Shown here: positions 36,002 to 45,606 of the stretch, piece by piece
Layout of the letters: each line of letters begins with the position of its first letter
Numbering within the stretch: position 1 is the first letter of the stretch
From: Metabacillus dongyingensis
Lineage (GTDB): Bacteria > Bacillota > Bacilli > Bacillales > Bacillaceae
Length of the DNA stretch: 64,000 nt
Reading direction: 5' to 3'
Assembly: GCF_019933155.2 (NCBI RefSeq)
Contig: NZ_CP082944.1
Span: forward strand, 1,180,001-1,244,000
The notes under the pieces: model-generated
Seen by the model: the letters and a program-made list of their open reading frames with translations, nothing else
Database searches by the model: none
What the model was told of the DNA's origin: nothing
Program-made: the position numbers and the translations under genes

Positions 36002-36385
36002 ATGAAACGAAGAATTGAAGTGAATGAAGCCGTACTTGATCAAGAAAGAATGATACTTAAAGCGATGCCTTTTGGAGAAAATGATTTGAATGGTTTGACT
36101 GCAAAGGGACAGATGCTGGTCGACTCCGATCAATTGGCGTTTATTTACATAATGGATAATAAGGAAGACTTTATTTATACAAACCTGCCAGCAGAAGTTT
36201 GGCCGCAGCTGAAAACTGCATTAGACAGCGGAATCCCCGTAGATCTGAATGTAAACGGATTGACGATTGAGCTGACAGATATCCATGATGAATTATCCTA
36301 TTTGCTTGAAAATATTAAAGATAACGCAAACTATGGGGAAGAAATGGAAAAGAAAGTCGTTGAGGCATTTGGTTTAGATGACTAA
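36002..36385 (+). CDS. yjbL: YjbL family protein (UPF0738)
   Basis: The start is ATG 36002 after AAGGAGA, giving 127 residues (MKRRIEVNEAVLDQERMILK). A longer frame begins inside the divergent yjbK promoter region and is rejected. The protein is small, acidic at the C-terminus, and without membrane segments or known catalytic motifs. Identity rests on sequence resemblance and on the B. subtilis order yjbK-yjbL-yjbM. Function is unknown. Confidence 0.82.
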   Translation: MKRRIEVNEAVLDQERMILKAMPFGENDLNGLTAKGQMLVDSDQLAFIYIMDNKEDFIYTNLPAEVWPQLKTALDSGIPVDLNVNGLTIELTDIHDELSYLLENIKDNANYGEEMEKKVVEAFGLDD

Positions 36386-36423
36386 TACATAAAAGAGTGT
36401 TGATTTATAAATAAGATAAAGTT

Positions 36424-36551
36424 TGCGCATTGATGGCAAGCGGAGTGGCCCAACTCGCTCGGCCAGAACAAATCCGCCAAAAAAGTCATACCCGGACTTC
36501 TCTGCCGGATACTTCTGCCATGTCAGAGCTAATCGGGCGCTTCTGCTTTTC
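36424..36551. repeat. Dispersed intergenic element, copy 4
   Basis: The copy starts GCGCATTGATGGCAAGC, contains CGGCCAGAACAAATCCGCC and ends GCGCTTCTGCTTTTCTAA. It is the longest copy (about 128 bases) and shares about 17 of the first 25 positions with the copy at 14.6 kb. It lies between yjbL and the alarmone synthetase gene. Confidence 0.6.
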
Positions 36552-36572
36552 TAAATGACGAGGGGGAAGGCT

Positions 36573-37208
36573 ATGATCGGCAGAAAATGGGAAGTATTTT
36601 TAGCACCGTATCATCAAGCGGTTGATGAGTTGAAAGTAAAGCTTAGAGGAACGAGAGCGCAATATGAACTAGAAGGCAGCCATTCGCCGATTGAATTTGT
36701 TACAGGAAGAGTTAAACCCATTGCCAGTATTCTTGATAAAGCAAGACGCAAAAATATTTCGCTTGATGCGCTTGAGACTGAAATGCAGGATATAGCTGGA
36801 ATTCGCATGATGTGCCAGTTTGTAGATGATATAAAGCTTGTCGTCGAAATGCTCAGACAGCGGAATGATTTTGAAATCATTGAAGAACGTGATTATATTT
36901 CGCAAAAAAAAGCAAGCGGATACCGCTCCTACCATGTAGTGGCCAAATATCCTGTTCAGACAGTTTCAGGTGAAAAAAGCATTTTGGTTGAAATTCAAAT
37001 CAGAACGCTTGCGATGAATTTTTGGGCAACTGTTGAACACTCTCTTAATTATAAGTACAGCGGGAATTTCCCCGAAGACATTAAGATCAGGCTGAAAAGT
37101 TCAGCAGAAGCAGCTTTTCTTTTAGATGAAGAGATGTCCAAGATTCGCGGAGAAATAAGAGATGCACAAGTCATTTTTTCAAGGAAAACAGAAACGAAAG
37201 ATAAATGA
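36573..37208 (+). CDS. sasB: Small alarmone synthetase (RelQ/SAS1, YjbM)
   Basis: This enzyme transfers pyrophosphate from ATP to GDP or GTP, making (p)ppGpp, without a hydrolase or ribosome-binding domain. The start ATG 36573 follows GAGGGGGAAGG and gives 211 residues, the usual RelQ length. Synthetase motifs are visible: VTGRVKPIASILDKARRK, the metal-site MQDIAGIRMMC, KASGYRSYH and VEIQIRTLAMNFWATVEHSL. It is followed closely by nadF and yjbO, a three-gene unit conserved across Bacillaceae. Confidence 0.96.
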   Translation: MIGRKWEVFLAPYHQAVDELKVKLRGTRAQYELEGSHSPIEFVTGRVKPIASILDKARRKNISLDALETEMQDIAGIRMMCQFVDDIKLVVEMLRQRNDFEIIEERDYISQKKASGYRSYHVVAKYPVQTVSGEKSILVEIQIRTLAMNFWATVEHSLNYKYSGNFPEDIKIRLKSSAEAAFLLDEEMSKIRGEIRDAQVIFSRKTETKDK

Positions 37209-37229
37209 TGAATAAAGGGGCATGCTGTT

Positions 37230-38024
37230 ATGAAATTTGCGGTCACTTCTAAAGGAGATACCGTTTCAAATACACTAATGCATAAGATGAAAGCCTATTT
37301 AATGGATTTTCATCTCGAATATGATGAGGACAAGCCTGATATTGTGATTTCAGTCGGAGGAGACGGGACACTTTTATATGCCTTTCACCGCTACCGCAGC
37401 AGGCTTGATAAAACGGCATTTGTAGGAGTACATACTGGTCATCTGGGTTTTTATGCCGACTGGGTTCCGGATGAGATTGAGAAGCTTGTGATTGCGATTG
37501 CAAAGACACCGTATCAGGTTGTTGAATATCCGCTGCTTGAAGTCATCATCAGACATAATGACGGAGGACGGGAAGCACGCTATCTTGCCTTAAATGAATG
37601 TACCGTGAAAGCGATTGAAGGCTCTCTTGTCATGGATCTTGAAATCAAAGGGCAGATTTTTGAAACCTTCCGCGGAGATGGTCTTTGCATATCTACACCA
37701 TCAGGAAGTACAGCTTACAACAAGGCACTTGGCGGTGCTATTTTGCATCCATCAATTCCTGCGATTCAGGTTGCGGAAATGGCTTCTATCAATAACCGGG
37801 TATTCAGAACAGTAGGTTCTCCTCTTGTTTTGCCGGATCATCATACTTGTTTATTAAAGCCGGTTAATGATGTTGATTTCCAAATCACCATCGATCATTT
37901 AACGCTTCTGCATAAAGACGTAAAATCGATTCAATGCCGTGTTGCCAATGAAAAAATCAGGTTTGCGAGATTCAGGCCATTTCCATTCTGGAAAAGAGTC
38001 CGCGACTCATTTATTTCCGAATAG
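37230..38024 (+). CDS. nadF: NAD kinase
   Basis: The enzyme phosphorylates NAD to NADP using ATP or polyphosphate. The 264-residue protein has the hallmark [14 protein letters not shown] (residues about 44-57), the NE/D motif ([12 protein letters not shown]) and the glycine-rich [14 protein letters not shown]. The ATG at 37230 follows AAAGGGG. It lies 21 bases after the alarmone synthetase gene and 21 before yjbO. B. subtilis has a second NAD kinase (YtdI) elsewhere; this one corresponds to YjbN. Confidence 0.95.
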   Translation: MKFAVTSKGDTVSNTLMHKMKAYLMDFHLEYDEDKPDIVISVGGDGTLLYAFHRYRSRLDKTAFVGVHTGHLGFYADWVPDEIEKLVIAIAKTPYQVVEYPLLEVIIRHNDGGREARYLALNECTVKAIEGSLVMDLEIKGQIFETFRGDGLCISTPSGSTAYNKALGGAILHPSIPAIQVAEMASINNRVFRTVGSPLVLPDHHTCLLKPVNDVDFQITIDHLTLLHKDVKSIQCRVANEKIRFARFRPFPFWKRVRDSFISE

Positions 38025-38045
38025 GATCCTGAGAGGAAGATAGTT

Positions 38046-38948
38046 GTGAACGCGTTTCAATTAACATGGACAATCCCTGCTGCTGAAGAAGGCATGCTCA
38101 TAAGGGATTATCTTAAGGAAAAGAATATATCAAAGCGCGCTTTAACCGATATCAAGTTCGGAGGCGGATGCATTTTAGTAAATGGTGAACATGCAACCGT
38201 CCGCTTCGAGCTTAAGTCAGGAGATGTGCTCAAAGTCATCTTTCCTGTTGAAAAGCCAAGTTCAGGCATGCTTCCTGAAAAAGTAAACTTTGATATTGTG
38301 TATGAAGATGAATGGTGTCTTGTTATTAATAAGCCGCCTTATCTTCCAACAATTCCCTCGCGTGAACATCCAGGCGGGACGCTTGCAAATGGTCTGCTCT
38401 TTTATTACGGGGAAAAAGGGATCGATGCAACTATTCATGTTGTCAACCGTCTCGATAAGGATACATCCGGGCTAATGCTTGTCGCAAAGCACCGTTTCGC
38501 ACACTCCTTGTTTTCCTCTCTTCAAAAGCAGGGCGGAATCAGACGGACTTACGCAGCTTTGGTTGAAGGGAAAGTGTTGATGAAGCAGGGTACAATTTCT
38601 GCGCCAATCGGCAGGAAAGAGGACAGCATTATAGAACGGACCGTCAGAGATGATGGCAAGCTTGCTGTTACCCATTACCATGTTATTGCGTTTTCCGAAT
38701 GCAATACACTAGTTTCCCTGAAGCTTGAAACAGGAAGAACGCATCAAATAAGAGTTCATATGTCCCACATCGGCCATCCGCTGAGCGGCGACAGTTTATA
38801 TGGGGGAAGTCATCAGCTTCTATCAAGGCAGGCGCTGCACAGTGCTGAACTTTCATTCTTTCATCCGTTTTTGGAAAAAGAAATGAACTTCAAGATTGAT
38901 TTGCCGAATGATATCCAATCGGTTATAAATAAGAAAGACTCATGCTGA
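38046..38948 (+). CDS. yjbO: RluD-family pseudouridine synthase YjbO
   Basis: A 300-residue RNA pseudouridine synthase. An S4-like N-terminal part (residues about 15-75) precedes the catalytic domain. The catalytic Asp lies in VVNRLDKDTSGLMLVAK, with ETGRTHQIRVHMSHIGHPLSGD downstream. The target base is unknown. The start is GTG 38046 after GAGAGGAAG. It is the last gene of the sasB-nadF-yjbO unit; its stop lies in the terminator. Confidence 0.94.
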   Translation: MNAFQLTWTIPAAEEGMLIRDYLKEKNISKRALTDIKFGGGCILVNGEHATVRFELKSGDVLKVIFPVEKPSSGMLPEKVNFDIVYEDEWCLVINKPPYLPTIPSREHPGGTLANGLLFYYGEKGIDATIHVVNRLDKDTSGLMLVAKHRFAHSLFSSLQKQGGIRRTYAALVEGKVLMKQGTISAPIGRKEDSIIERTVRDDGKLAVTHYHVIAFSECNTLVSLKLETGRTHQIRVHMSHIGHPLSGDSLYGGSHQLLSRQALHSAELSFFHPFLEKEMNFKIDLPNDIQSVINKKDSC

Positions 38949-38966
38949 GTACGGCATGAGTTTTTT
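38937..38966 (+). terminator. Terminator of the sasB-nadF-yjbO unit
   Basis: ACTCATGC and GCATGAGT pair across TGAGTACG-type loop bases and are followed by six T. Confidence 0.88.
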
Positions 38967-39044
38967 TGATATTTAAAAGTGGTGATCGGAAATAAATCCG
39001 ATGATATCGAAAATAGATTTACTCTTACCCTAATATCAGGCTCT

Positions 39045-39779
39045 TCAATCCATCTCCCGGAACCTAGATTCGTCATACGGCAAAGATGATTTGACTGTGA
39101 CAATCTCTTTTTCGGGATATCTGAGCGCTGTTAAATAGCCTCCAAATACTGCTCCAGTATCAATGTTCACCGTATTGCCGACAAACCGTGCTTCCCGTAC
39201 TGGTGTATGCCCATAGACAATGAACGGTTTACCTTTATAAAGCTTTGCCCAGTCTCTTCTGACAGGAGTTCCGTCAGGGTTAGTCTGGCCGGTTATGTCC
39301 CCGTAAAGCACAAATTCTTTTACTTTTTTGTGCGTTTTACCTATGTAGTCAGCCCTGATTCCTGCATGGGCAATGACCAGTCTGCCCTCATCCAATACCT
39401 GATAGAGAGGAGATTGATCGTAGAGCTTCATAAAACTCTGATAGACATCCTTTCGTTCCTCTTCTCCCAATGCTTCAAGTTCTGCCGCTGTCGTTTCCAA
39501 ACCGTGTGCAACCTGGACTTTGTTTCCGAGCATGTAACGGTAAAGTTTGTTGCAGTGGTTGCCTGGCACATAATATCCTGCTTGGTTCGAAGTGATTTTT
39601 ATAACGGCCTCGATTACTTTTATAGAATGGGGTCCCCTGTCAGCCAGATCTCCTACAAAAGCAAGTTTTCTGGTGCTGTGAACAGGAAACCCATTATTCC
39701 AATCATAGCCAAGCTTTTCCGTAAGCTCGCAAAACTCGTCAAAACAGCCGTGAATATCACCGATAATATCAATTTTCAT
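39045..39779 (-). CDS. prpE: Diadenosine tetraphosphatase / protein phosphatase PrpE
   Basis: A 244-residue metallophosphoesterase, which as far as I recall matches B. subtilis PrpE. The metal-binding motifs [19 protein letters not shown] and [10 protein letters not shown] are in order, and later HAGIRAD and YGHTPVREA complete the site. B. subtilis PrpE hydrolyses Ap4A asymmetrically and affects spore germination. The ATG at 39779 opens at [11 protein letters not shown]. It faces the yjbO terminator. Confidence 0.94.
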   Translation of the reverse strand: MKIDIIGDIHGCFDEFCELTEKLGYDWNNGFPVHSTRKLAFVGDLADRGPHSIKVIEAVIKITSNQAGYYVPGNHCNKLYRYMLGNKVQVAHGLETTAAELEALGEEERKDVYQSFMKLYDQSPLYQVLDEGRLVIAHAGIRADYIGKTHKKVKEFVLYGDITGQTNPDGTPVRRDWAKLYKGKPFIVYGHTPVREARFVGNTVNIDTGAVFGGYLTALRYPEKEIVTVKSSLPYDESRFREMD

Positions 39780-39892
39780 CTGAATCCGTCCTCATTTGTC
39801 TCTTTTTCTAAGATGATAGCAGATATCTTTAAAGAATCAAAAATATCATATACCTTCATCGTTCCATTAAAGAAAGAAAAGAATTCAGGATA

Positions 39893-39922
39893 AAAGAAAA
39901 AACCCGTTATAAAAACGGGTTT
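39893..39922 (-). terminator. Terminator of the RodA/FtsW-like gene
   Basis: AAACCCGTT and AACGGGTTT pair around a short A/T loop, with a T-rich tail on the minus strand. Confidence 0.85.
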
Positions 39923-39927
39923 CATCA

Positions 39928-41103
39928 TTAGTCAAACATATACTTTCTGGTTCGTGATCTGACATTCAACACAATGCCGATGGCAATCATGTAGGTTGCA
40001 AGTGAACTTCCTCCATAGCTGATAAAAGGAAGCGGGAGTCCTGTAATTGGAAGGAGGCCAACGGTCATGCCGACGTTTTGGAAAACCTGAAACGTGATCA
40101 TGCCGATGACTCCTGTGCATAAAAAGCTTCCGAATGGGTCGTTGCTCTCAAGTGCAATATGAATCATCCGGTAGATAAGAAGGAAGAAAAGAGAAATCAC
40201 GATACTGCCGCCGATAAATCCGAACTGCTCAGAGATAATGGCGAATATAAAGTCTGTATGCCCCTCAGGCAAGTAAACCTCAAGCTGCTGATATCCTTTT
40301 CCGTAAAGCTCACCCGAACCGATTGCAAGAAGAGATTTGATAAGCTGAAATCCGATATCGCTGGAATATTCATACGGATTAAGCCAGCCATAAACACGAT
40401 CTAGTTTATAAGAATTGGTGTCTAAAATGTACTTGTTGAAGAAATCCGGAAATGTGAAAAAAATAAATACGCCAATAGCAGCCATTCCCGCACCTGATAA
40501 TATAAAGCTGAAGATGATTTTCCATTTAACACCCGAGACAATAATTAATGAACCGATAATAGCGCAAAAGACCATTGTCATCCCTGTATCCGGCTGTCTC
40601 ATCAGCAGGAGTATGGGAGGTGCCGCTGCGGCAAATACTTTACCTAACAGGAGCAGGTCATCTCTGACTGTATTTGTGGCGTATTTTTCCCGGTGGTCAG
40701 TAATGATTTTGCTAAGAACAATAATCATAAAAATTTTCATCAGTTCTGATGGCTGGAAATTACCGATTCCAGGAAGGGTATACCAGCTTTTTGCACCTTT
40801 AATCGGCTCTACAATAGGCGACGGCAGAACTTCAAGTCCCAATAGCAAAATCATCCCAAATCCATATAAATACCATGAGAGCTGTTTGAAGCGGTCAAAA
40901 TCAATGACCATTGTTCCGATGACTGCGATAATACCGATGATGTACCATCTAAGCTGAAGAAAGGCAAAGTTTATATTCTGCAATTTTTCGGGTAGAGTAG
41001 GTTGGGCACTGCTTATCGCAATGGCACTGGTCAGCGCCATTAAAAACATGATAAAAATAAGTGTGTAGTCTAACTGCTGCTGTGGGGATTTATCTGTGTT
41101 CAT
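39928..41103 (-). CDS. RodA/FtsW/SpoVE-family (SEDS) glycosyltransferase
   Basis: A 391-residue polytopic protein of the SEDS family, the peptidoglycan polymerases that work with class B PBPs. Signatures include GAKSWYTLPGIGNFQPSEL near residue 105, LLMRQPDTGMTMVF, YLPEGHTDFIFAIISEQFGF and the C-terminal GLPLPFISYGGSS. The HTDFIFA segment favours the RodA branch. The gene does not occur here in B. subtilis, so it may be a paralogue of a housekeeping rodA; which class B PBP it partners cannot be told. The ATG at 41103 follows AAAGGGA. Confidence 0.9.
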   Translation of the reverse strand: MNTDKSPQQQLDYTLIFIMFLMALTSAIAISSAQPTLPEKLQNINFAFLQLRWYIIGIIAVIGTMVIDFDRFKQLSWYLYGFGMILLLGLEVLPSPIVEPIKGAKSWYTLPGIGNFQPSELMKIFMIIVLSKIITDHREKYATNTVRDDLLLLGKVFAAAAPPILLLMRQPDTGMTMVFCAIIGSLIIVSGVKWKIIFSFILSGAGMAAIGVFIFFTFPDFFNKYILDTNSYKLDRVYGWLNPYEYSSDIGFQLIKSLLAIGSGELYGKGYQQLEVYLPEGHTDFIFAIISEQFGFIGGSIVISLFFLLIYRMIHIALESNDPFGSFLCTGVIGMITFQVFQNVGMTVGLLPITGLPLPFISYGGSSLATYMIAIGIVLNVRSRTRKYMFD

Positions 41104-41424
41104 TATGGATCCCTTTCTATTAAAAAACTAATAATGCAATGAATGATATTTTTTATTCTCAACCACCAAACAGTGGGGAATAAACTCCCTGTGAGTGAAG
41201 TTTCACTTTATCAATCTTAGCGAAAATTAATGAATTTGCAAAGGATTCATTTGTAAAACATCGCAAAACATGCTACCTTATCACAAGGAAAAAACGACAG
41301 TACAGAGCGCAAACGCTAGTGCTGCGCATGTTTTCTGCATGTATATAAAATGTATCACAATTTGATGACATTTTGATGTCTTGGCTTTAATATAGGAACG
41401 GATTGGGGAAGGAGGAGACTCTGG
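41104..41424. promoter_or_regulatory. Intergenic region with mgtE promoter
   Basis: ATGACA (41365-41370) and TAATAT (41388-41393) are 17 bases apart just upstream of mgtE, leaving a leader too short for a riboswitch. No M-box is seen. Upstream are two short hairpins: ACAG-GGGA/CTCCC-TGT near 41171-41193 and GTGAAGTTTCAC near 41197-41208. Their function is unclear. Confidence 0.5.
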
Positions 41425-42792
41425 ATGTCAGATGAAAGAGAAAAATTAGAGATTGAAGCTGCGGAATTGGTAACAGCTTTGGAAAATGAAGACTTAGACG
41501 GGTTTCGCTCCATGTTTTTGGAGCAGCATCCGTATGATCAGGCGAAAATCTTTGTGAAGCTTGAGCAAGAGGAGCGAATGAAGCTTTATCATTATTTGTC
41601 TCCTGAAGAAATGGCTGCTCTTTTTGAGAATATTGAAGATGAAGAGTACAATTACGAAATGTATTTATCCGAAATGGATCCGCGTTTTGCATCACAAATG
41701 CTTGAGCACATGTACGCGGACGATGCGGTAGACGTGCTTAACGAATTAAACAAAGATCAGGTAGCAAGCTATCTGACCATCATGGATGATGAAGCTGCAC
41801 AGGAAATTCGTGAACTTCTGCATTACGAAGAATTTACGGCAGGAAGTATCATGACCACGGAATTCATTGCCATTATTGCAAATCAAACTGTCAAATCGGC
41901 CATGCATATTTTAAAGCATGAAGCTCCTGACGCTGAAACGATTTACTATCTTTATGTAATCGATGAAGATAAGCATCTAGTGGGCGTTATCTCGCTTCGT
42001 GATTTAATAGTCAGCGATGATGATCTCATGATTGGCGAAATTATGAGTGAACGGGTATTTTCCGTATCTGTAGGAGAAGATCAGGAAGATGTAGCAAGAA
42101 AAATGAGAGATTATAATTTCCTTGCACTGCCGGTAGTTGATTTTCAGAATCATCTTTTAGGAATTATAACGGTTGATGATATCGTTGATGTTATCGATGA
42201 AGAAGCATCTGATGACTATTCGAAGCTTGCAGCTGTATCTGATGTGGATTCCATAGACAGGGGTCCTCTGTCAGCCGCTAAAAAAAGATTGCCCTGGCTT
42301 GTGATTCTATTATTTCTCGGAATGTTAACGGCAAATTTAATAGGACAGTTTGAAGAAACGCTTAATAAAGTGGCCATTCTTGCTGTTTTTATCCCGTTAA
42401 TTGCCGGAATGGCGGGGAACACTGGTACTCAGGCACTTGCGGTAGCCGTCAGAAGAATAGCGATGGGCGACCTTGAAGAAGGCGGTAATTTTAAAATTAT
42501 TGCCAGAGAAGCTGGTACAGGAATTATCAATGGTGCCGTGTGCGGAGTTCTAGTGACAGGCGTCGTCTATTTTTGGCAGCATGATTTCTTCCTGGGACTT
42601 TTAGTAGGCATTTCCATTCTTGCAACCCTGACTGTTTCGACAATCGCGGGCGCTTTTGTCCCGCTGGTGATGCACCGGCTCAAAGTTGACCCTGCTGTTG
42701 CATCAGGTCCATTTATTACAACGATTAATGATATTATTTCCATATTTATTTATTTTGGTATGGCTACATTGTTCATGCAATATTTAATCTAG
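41425..42792 (+). CDS. mgtE: Magnesium transporter MgtE
   Basis: A 455-residue magnesium channel. An N-terminal acidic MgtE_N superhelix (residues about 1-130) precedes a CBS pair (from GSIMTTEFIAI to about residue 265), which closes the pore when Mg2+ is high. A five-helix membrane domain follows, with the conserved GNTGTQALAVAVRR and the ISIFIYFGMATLF end. The ATG at 41425 follows GGAAGGAGGAG. yjbQ follows after 22 bases, so the two are probably co-transcribed. Confidence 0.96.
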   Translation: MSDEREKLEIEAAELVTALENEDLDGFRSMFLEQHPYDQAKIFVKLEQEERMKLYHYLSPEEMAALFENIEDEEYNYEMYLSEMDPRFASQMLEHMYADDAVDVLNELNKDQVASYLTIMDDEAAQEIRELLHYEEFTAGSIMTTEFIAIIANQTVKSAMHILKHEAPDAETIYYLYVIDEDKHLVGVISLRDLIVSDDDLMIGEIMSERVFSVSVGEDQEDVARKMRDYNFLALPVVDFQNHLLGIITVDDIVDVIDEEASDDYSKLAAVSDVDSIDRGPLSAAKKRLPWLVILLFLGMLTANLIGQFEETLNKVAILAVFIPLIAGMAGNTGTQALAVAVRRIAMGDLEEGGNFKIIAREAGTGIINGAVCGVLVTGVVYFWQHDFFLGLLVGISILATLTVSTIAGAFVPLVMHRLKVDPAVASGPFITTINDIISIFIYFGMATLFMQYLI

Positions 42793-42814
42793 ATTTAGTT
42801 AGGAGGGAAATACT

Positions 42815-44668
42815 GTGCATGGAGATTCCTTTTCATCACTAGTTATCGTACTGTTAGCCGCTTTTGTAACCCCTCTCCTGCTGCATCGCTTTAAAATTAA
42901 AGTCATGCCTGTTGTAGTTGCCGAGATTATAATGGGGATTATTATCGGGCAAAGCGGATTTAATCTTGTTCAGGAGGATATGTGGCTCGAAACGCTATCC
43001 ATGCTCGGTTTTATTTTTCTTATGTTTTTGAGCGGACTTGAAATTGATTTCACTGCTTTTATCGGTGGACGGAAGAAAGAATTGCTGCCGAGCGGGAAGG
43101 AAGCGCCAAATACGTTTGCCGTTTCTTTTCTTGTCTTTGTTGGCATCTTTATCTTGTCTCTGCTCTTATCGTATTTGTTTGTTTTCTTTGGTTTTATAGA
43201 AAATGCCTTCTTGATGACGCTGATCATTTCCACCATATCGCTCGGGGTGGTGGTCCCTACACTGAAGGATGCAGGCATTATGAAGTCGAATATCGGACAG
43301 ATTATCTTGCTCGTTGCTGTCATAGCAGACTTAGTGACGATGATTCTGCTTGCCGTGTTTGCATCGATTTATGGAGGAGAAAATACAAATACATGGCTGC
43401 TGCTGCTGTTATTTGGTGCTGGAATTGTTTTATATTTTCTCGGCAAAACCTTTCAGAGCAGATCATTTATTGAAACGATGTCTAAAGGCACGATTCAAAT
43501 TGGGACAAGGGCTATTTTCACTCTGATCATTGTCCTTGTTGCCTTATCAGAAACAATCGGGGCAGAAAACATATTAGGAGCGTTTTTAGCGGGTGTTCTG
43601 GTCTCACTGCTGTCCCCAAACAAAGAAATGGTTCAGAAAATGGATTCCTTCGGCTACGGATTTTTGATACCGATCTTCTTTGTTATGGTTGGTGTCGATC
43701 TTGATGTATGGTCGATGTTTAAGGATCCAAAAATTTTAATGCTGATCCCATTGCTGTTTATTGCCTTGCTGATCTCTAAAATTGTGCCGATTTATTTACT
43801 GAAGAGATGGTATGACACAAAAACAACGCTTGCTTCAGGATTTTTGCTGACATCAACCCTTTCCCTTGTTATTGCGGCAGCTACCATTGGAGAAAGAGTA
43901 AATGTGATTGATGCACAAATGTCAGGTGCGCTCATTTTAACGGCTGTTCTGACGAGTATTTTTACTCCGATTGGATTTAAGAAGCTTTTCCCTGAACAGC
44001 TGTCTTCGCAAAAGAAGCTGAAGGTAGCTTTTATAGGAGCCAATCAAATGACACTGCCGGTGACACGCGAGTTAAATCCGAAGATGTACGATACGACGGT
44101 GTATCATACTTATGTCGATAAAAATGAACAGCAGATCGCTGAATCATTGTTTCATATTGAGGAGCTTGAAGATTACTCAATTGAGACCCTGCAGTCCCAG
44201 GGAGTATTTGAAGCTGATATCCTTATTGCTGCTGCAGGAGATGAGGATACGAATGCTGAAATCGCCATGTTTGCAAAAGAGGTTGAAGTTGGACGGGTGA
44301 TTGCAAGCATCTCATCACCATTATTAGACGAGCAGCTAAGAGCGAAAGACATTGATGTCTTCTCTGTTCTGCTTTCTACCAAAACCTTGCTGAGGGCTCT
44401 TATTGAAGCACCTGGCATCATGAAGATTCTGACCAATAACGATTCAGCTCTTTATCAGATAAAAATGAACAACAGACACTACGATGGCATGGTGCTCCGC
44501 AGCTTTCCATTTACAGGCGACGTTATTTTTGTCCGTATTTTCAGGGAAAATGAATCGATTGTGCCGCATGGCGATACAGAGCTGAAACGCGGAGATTTAC
44601 TGATTCTGACTGGATCAGCTGAATATGTGGATGAGCTCAGGCAAGAGCTTGAGTTCCATAAAAGTTGA
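42815..44668 (+). CDS. yjbQ: CPA2-family cation:proton antiporter YjbQ
   Basis: A 617-residue membrane transporter. About 12 helices form the Na/H-exchanger domain, with LGVVVPTLKDAG and VAVIADLVTMILLAVFAS carrying the ion-site acid. It continues into a cytoplasmic RCK-like region from about residue 410 (KVAFIGANQMTLPVTREL), whose nucleotide-binding glycine pattern is degenerate. A TrkA-C domain ends the protein (MVLRSFPFTGDVIFVRIF...HGDTELKRGDLLILTG). The transported ion is probably K+ or Na+. The start is GTG 42815 after AGGAGG. Confidence 0.93.
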   Translation: MHGDSFSSLVIVLLAAFVTPLLLHRFKIKVMPVVVAEIIMGIIIGQSGFNLVQEDMWLETLSMLGFIFLMFLSGLEIDFTAFIGGRKKELLPSGKEAPNTFAVSFLVFVGIFILSLLLSYLFVFFGFIENAFLMTLIISTISLGVVVPTLKDAGIMKSNIGQIILLVAVIADLVTMILLAVFASIYGGENTNTWLLLLLFGAGIVLYFLGKTFQSRSFIETMSKGTIQIGTRAIFTLIIVLVALSETIGAENILGAFLAGVLVSLLSPNKEMVQKMDSFGYGFLIPIFFVMVGVDLDVWSMFKDPKILMLIPLLFIALLISKIVPIYLLKRWYDTKTTLASGFLLTSTLSLVIAAATIGERVNVIDAQMSGALILTAVLTSIFTPIGFKKLFPEQLSSQKKLKVAFIGANQMTLPVTRELNPKMYDTTVYHTYVDKNEQQIAESLFHIEELEDYSIETLQSQGVFEADILIAAAGDEDTNAEIAMFAKEVEVGRVIASISSPLLDEQLRAKDIDVFSVLLSTKTLLRALIEAPGIMKILTNNDSALYQIKMNNRHYDGMVLRSFPFTGDVIFVRIFRENESIVPHGDTELKRGDLLILTGSAEYVDELRQELEFHKS

Positions 44669-44742
44669 TAATTTTGACTTGAAAGTTTCTTTGAGCATGG
44701 TATGATGTACATGTAAATATTTCTAAAATAATATATAAACAA

Positions 44743-44887
44743 CCGCTAGGGGAGCCCTTTTAGAAGGGCTGAGATTGAAGTTTGCCTTCAAGACCCTCCG
44801 AACCTGATCTGGCTAAAACCAGCGTAGGGAAGTGGTGTAAAGGTCTATTCATACACCACTTTTCTATGCGAAAAGTGGTTTTTTGCC
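44743..44887 (+). promoter_or_regulatory. TPP riboswitch (THI-box) of the thiamin operon
   Basis: The aptamer spans about 44743-44835 with the conserved AGGGGAGCCC, GGGCTGAGA, GACCCTCCGAACCTGATCTG and CAGCGTAGGGAAGTGG blocks. Downstream, ACCACTTTTC and GAAAAGTGGT with a T-run form a terminator (about 44857-44887). GTGGTGTA in the aptamer's 3' edge can instead pair with TACACCAC, making an antiterminator. Thiamin pyrophosphate should therefore switch off transcription of tenA and the thi genes. Confidence 0.97.
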
Positions 44888-44919
44888 GTTTTTATACTAA
44901 AAATGAGGAGGAACAAAAC

Positions 44920-45606
44920 ATGTCATTTTCAAAAGAATGCCGGGAGTATGCAGATAAATGGTGGGAAGGAAGCTTTGAACATCCTTTTGTAAAAGGAATT
45001 GGCGAAGGCAGCCTTTCAAAGGAGAAATTTAAATACTATGTGATGCAGGATTCTTATTACTTAACGCATTTTGCAAAAGTGCAGGCTTTTGCAGGGGCGA
45101 TGGCCCCTGACCTTCATACAACATACCGGATGTCCGTTCATTCACAGGGAACCTATGAAGCAGAGCTCTCTTTGCATCAGCAATTTTCTGTCCTGCTTGG
45201 AATCACAGACACCGAACGGAAGGAGTTTAAGCCATCGCCAACTGCGTATGCTTACACCTCCCATATGTACCGTTCAGTTGCGACAGGAAATCTTGGTGAA
45301 ATCATTGCAGCTCTGCTTCCATGCTATTGGCTCTATTATGAAGTCGGGGAGCACCTGAAAGATTGCAAGCCTGGTGATGAAGTTTATGAGAAATGGATTG
45401 CGACTTATCACGGTGATTGGTTTAAAGAGCTTGTCCTCGAGCAGATTGCAAGATTTGACGAGCTTGCTCTGCGTGCAAGCGATCACGAGAGACAAATGAT
45501 GAAGGAAAACTTCCTCATCAGCTCGATGTATGAATATCGTTTTTGGGATATGGCGGAAAAGATGGAAGCGTGGGATGAGACACAAACCATGCTGATGCAA
45601 AAGTGA
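44920..45606 (+). CDS. tenA: Aminopyrimidine aminohydrolase TenA
   Basis: TenA (thiaminase II) hydrolyses aminopyrimidine breakdown products so the pyrimidine part of thiamin can be salvaged. The ATG at 44920 after GAGGAGGAA gives 228 residues (MSFSKECREYADKWWEGSFE); the longer frame reads through the riboswitch. The active-site Cys is in ALLPCYWLY and the C-terminal Glu region in SMYEYRFWDMAEKME. It is the first gene of the riboswitch-controlled operon and overlaps tenI by four bases. Confidence 0.96.
   Translation: MSFSKECREYADKWWEGSFEHPFVKGIGEGSLSKEKFKYYVMQDSYYLTHFAKVQAFAGAMAPDLHTTYRMSVHSQGTYEAELSLHQQFSVLLGITDTERKEFKPSPTAYAYTSHMYRSVATGNLGEIIAALLPCYWLYYEVGEHLKDCKPGDEVYEKWIATYHGDWFKELVLEQIARFDELALRASDHERQMMKENFLISSMYEYRFWDMAEKMEAWDETQTMLMQK

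Noticed and set aside
41104..41424. M-box magnesium riboswitch upstream of mgtE
   Set aside because: None of the conserved M-box blocks is present and the likely start site leaves only about 25 bases of leader.
44782..44919. N-terminal extension of TenA
   Set aside because: It would be translated from the TPP riboswitch and terminator; the ATG at 44920 has a perfect ribosome-binding site and the family N-terminus.
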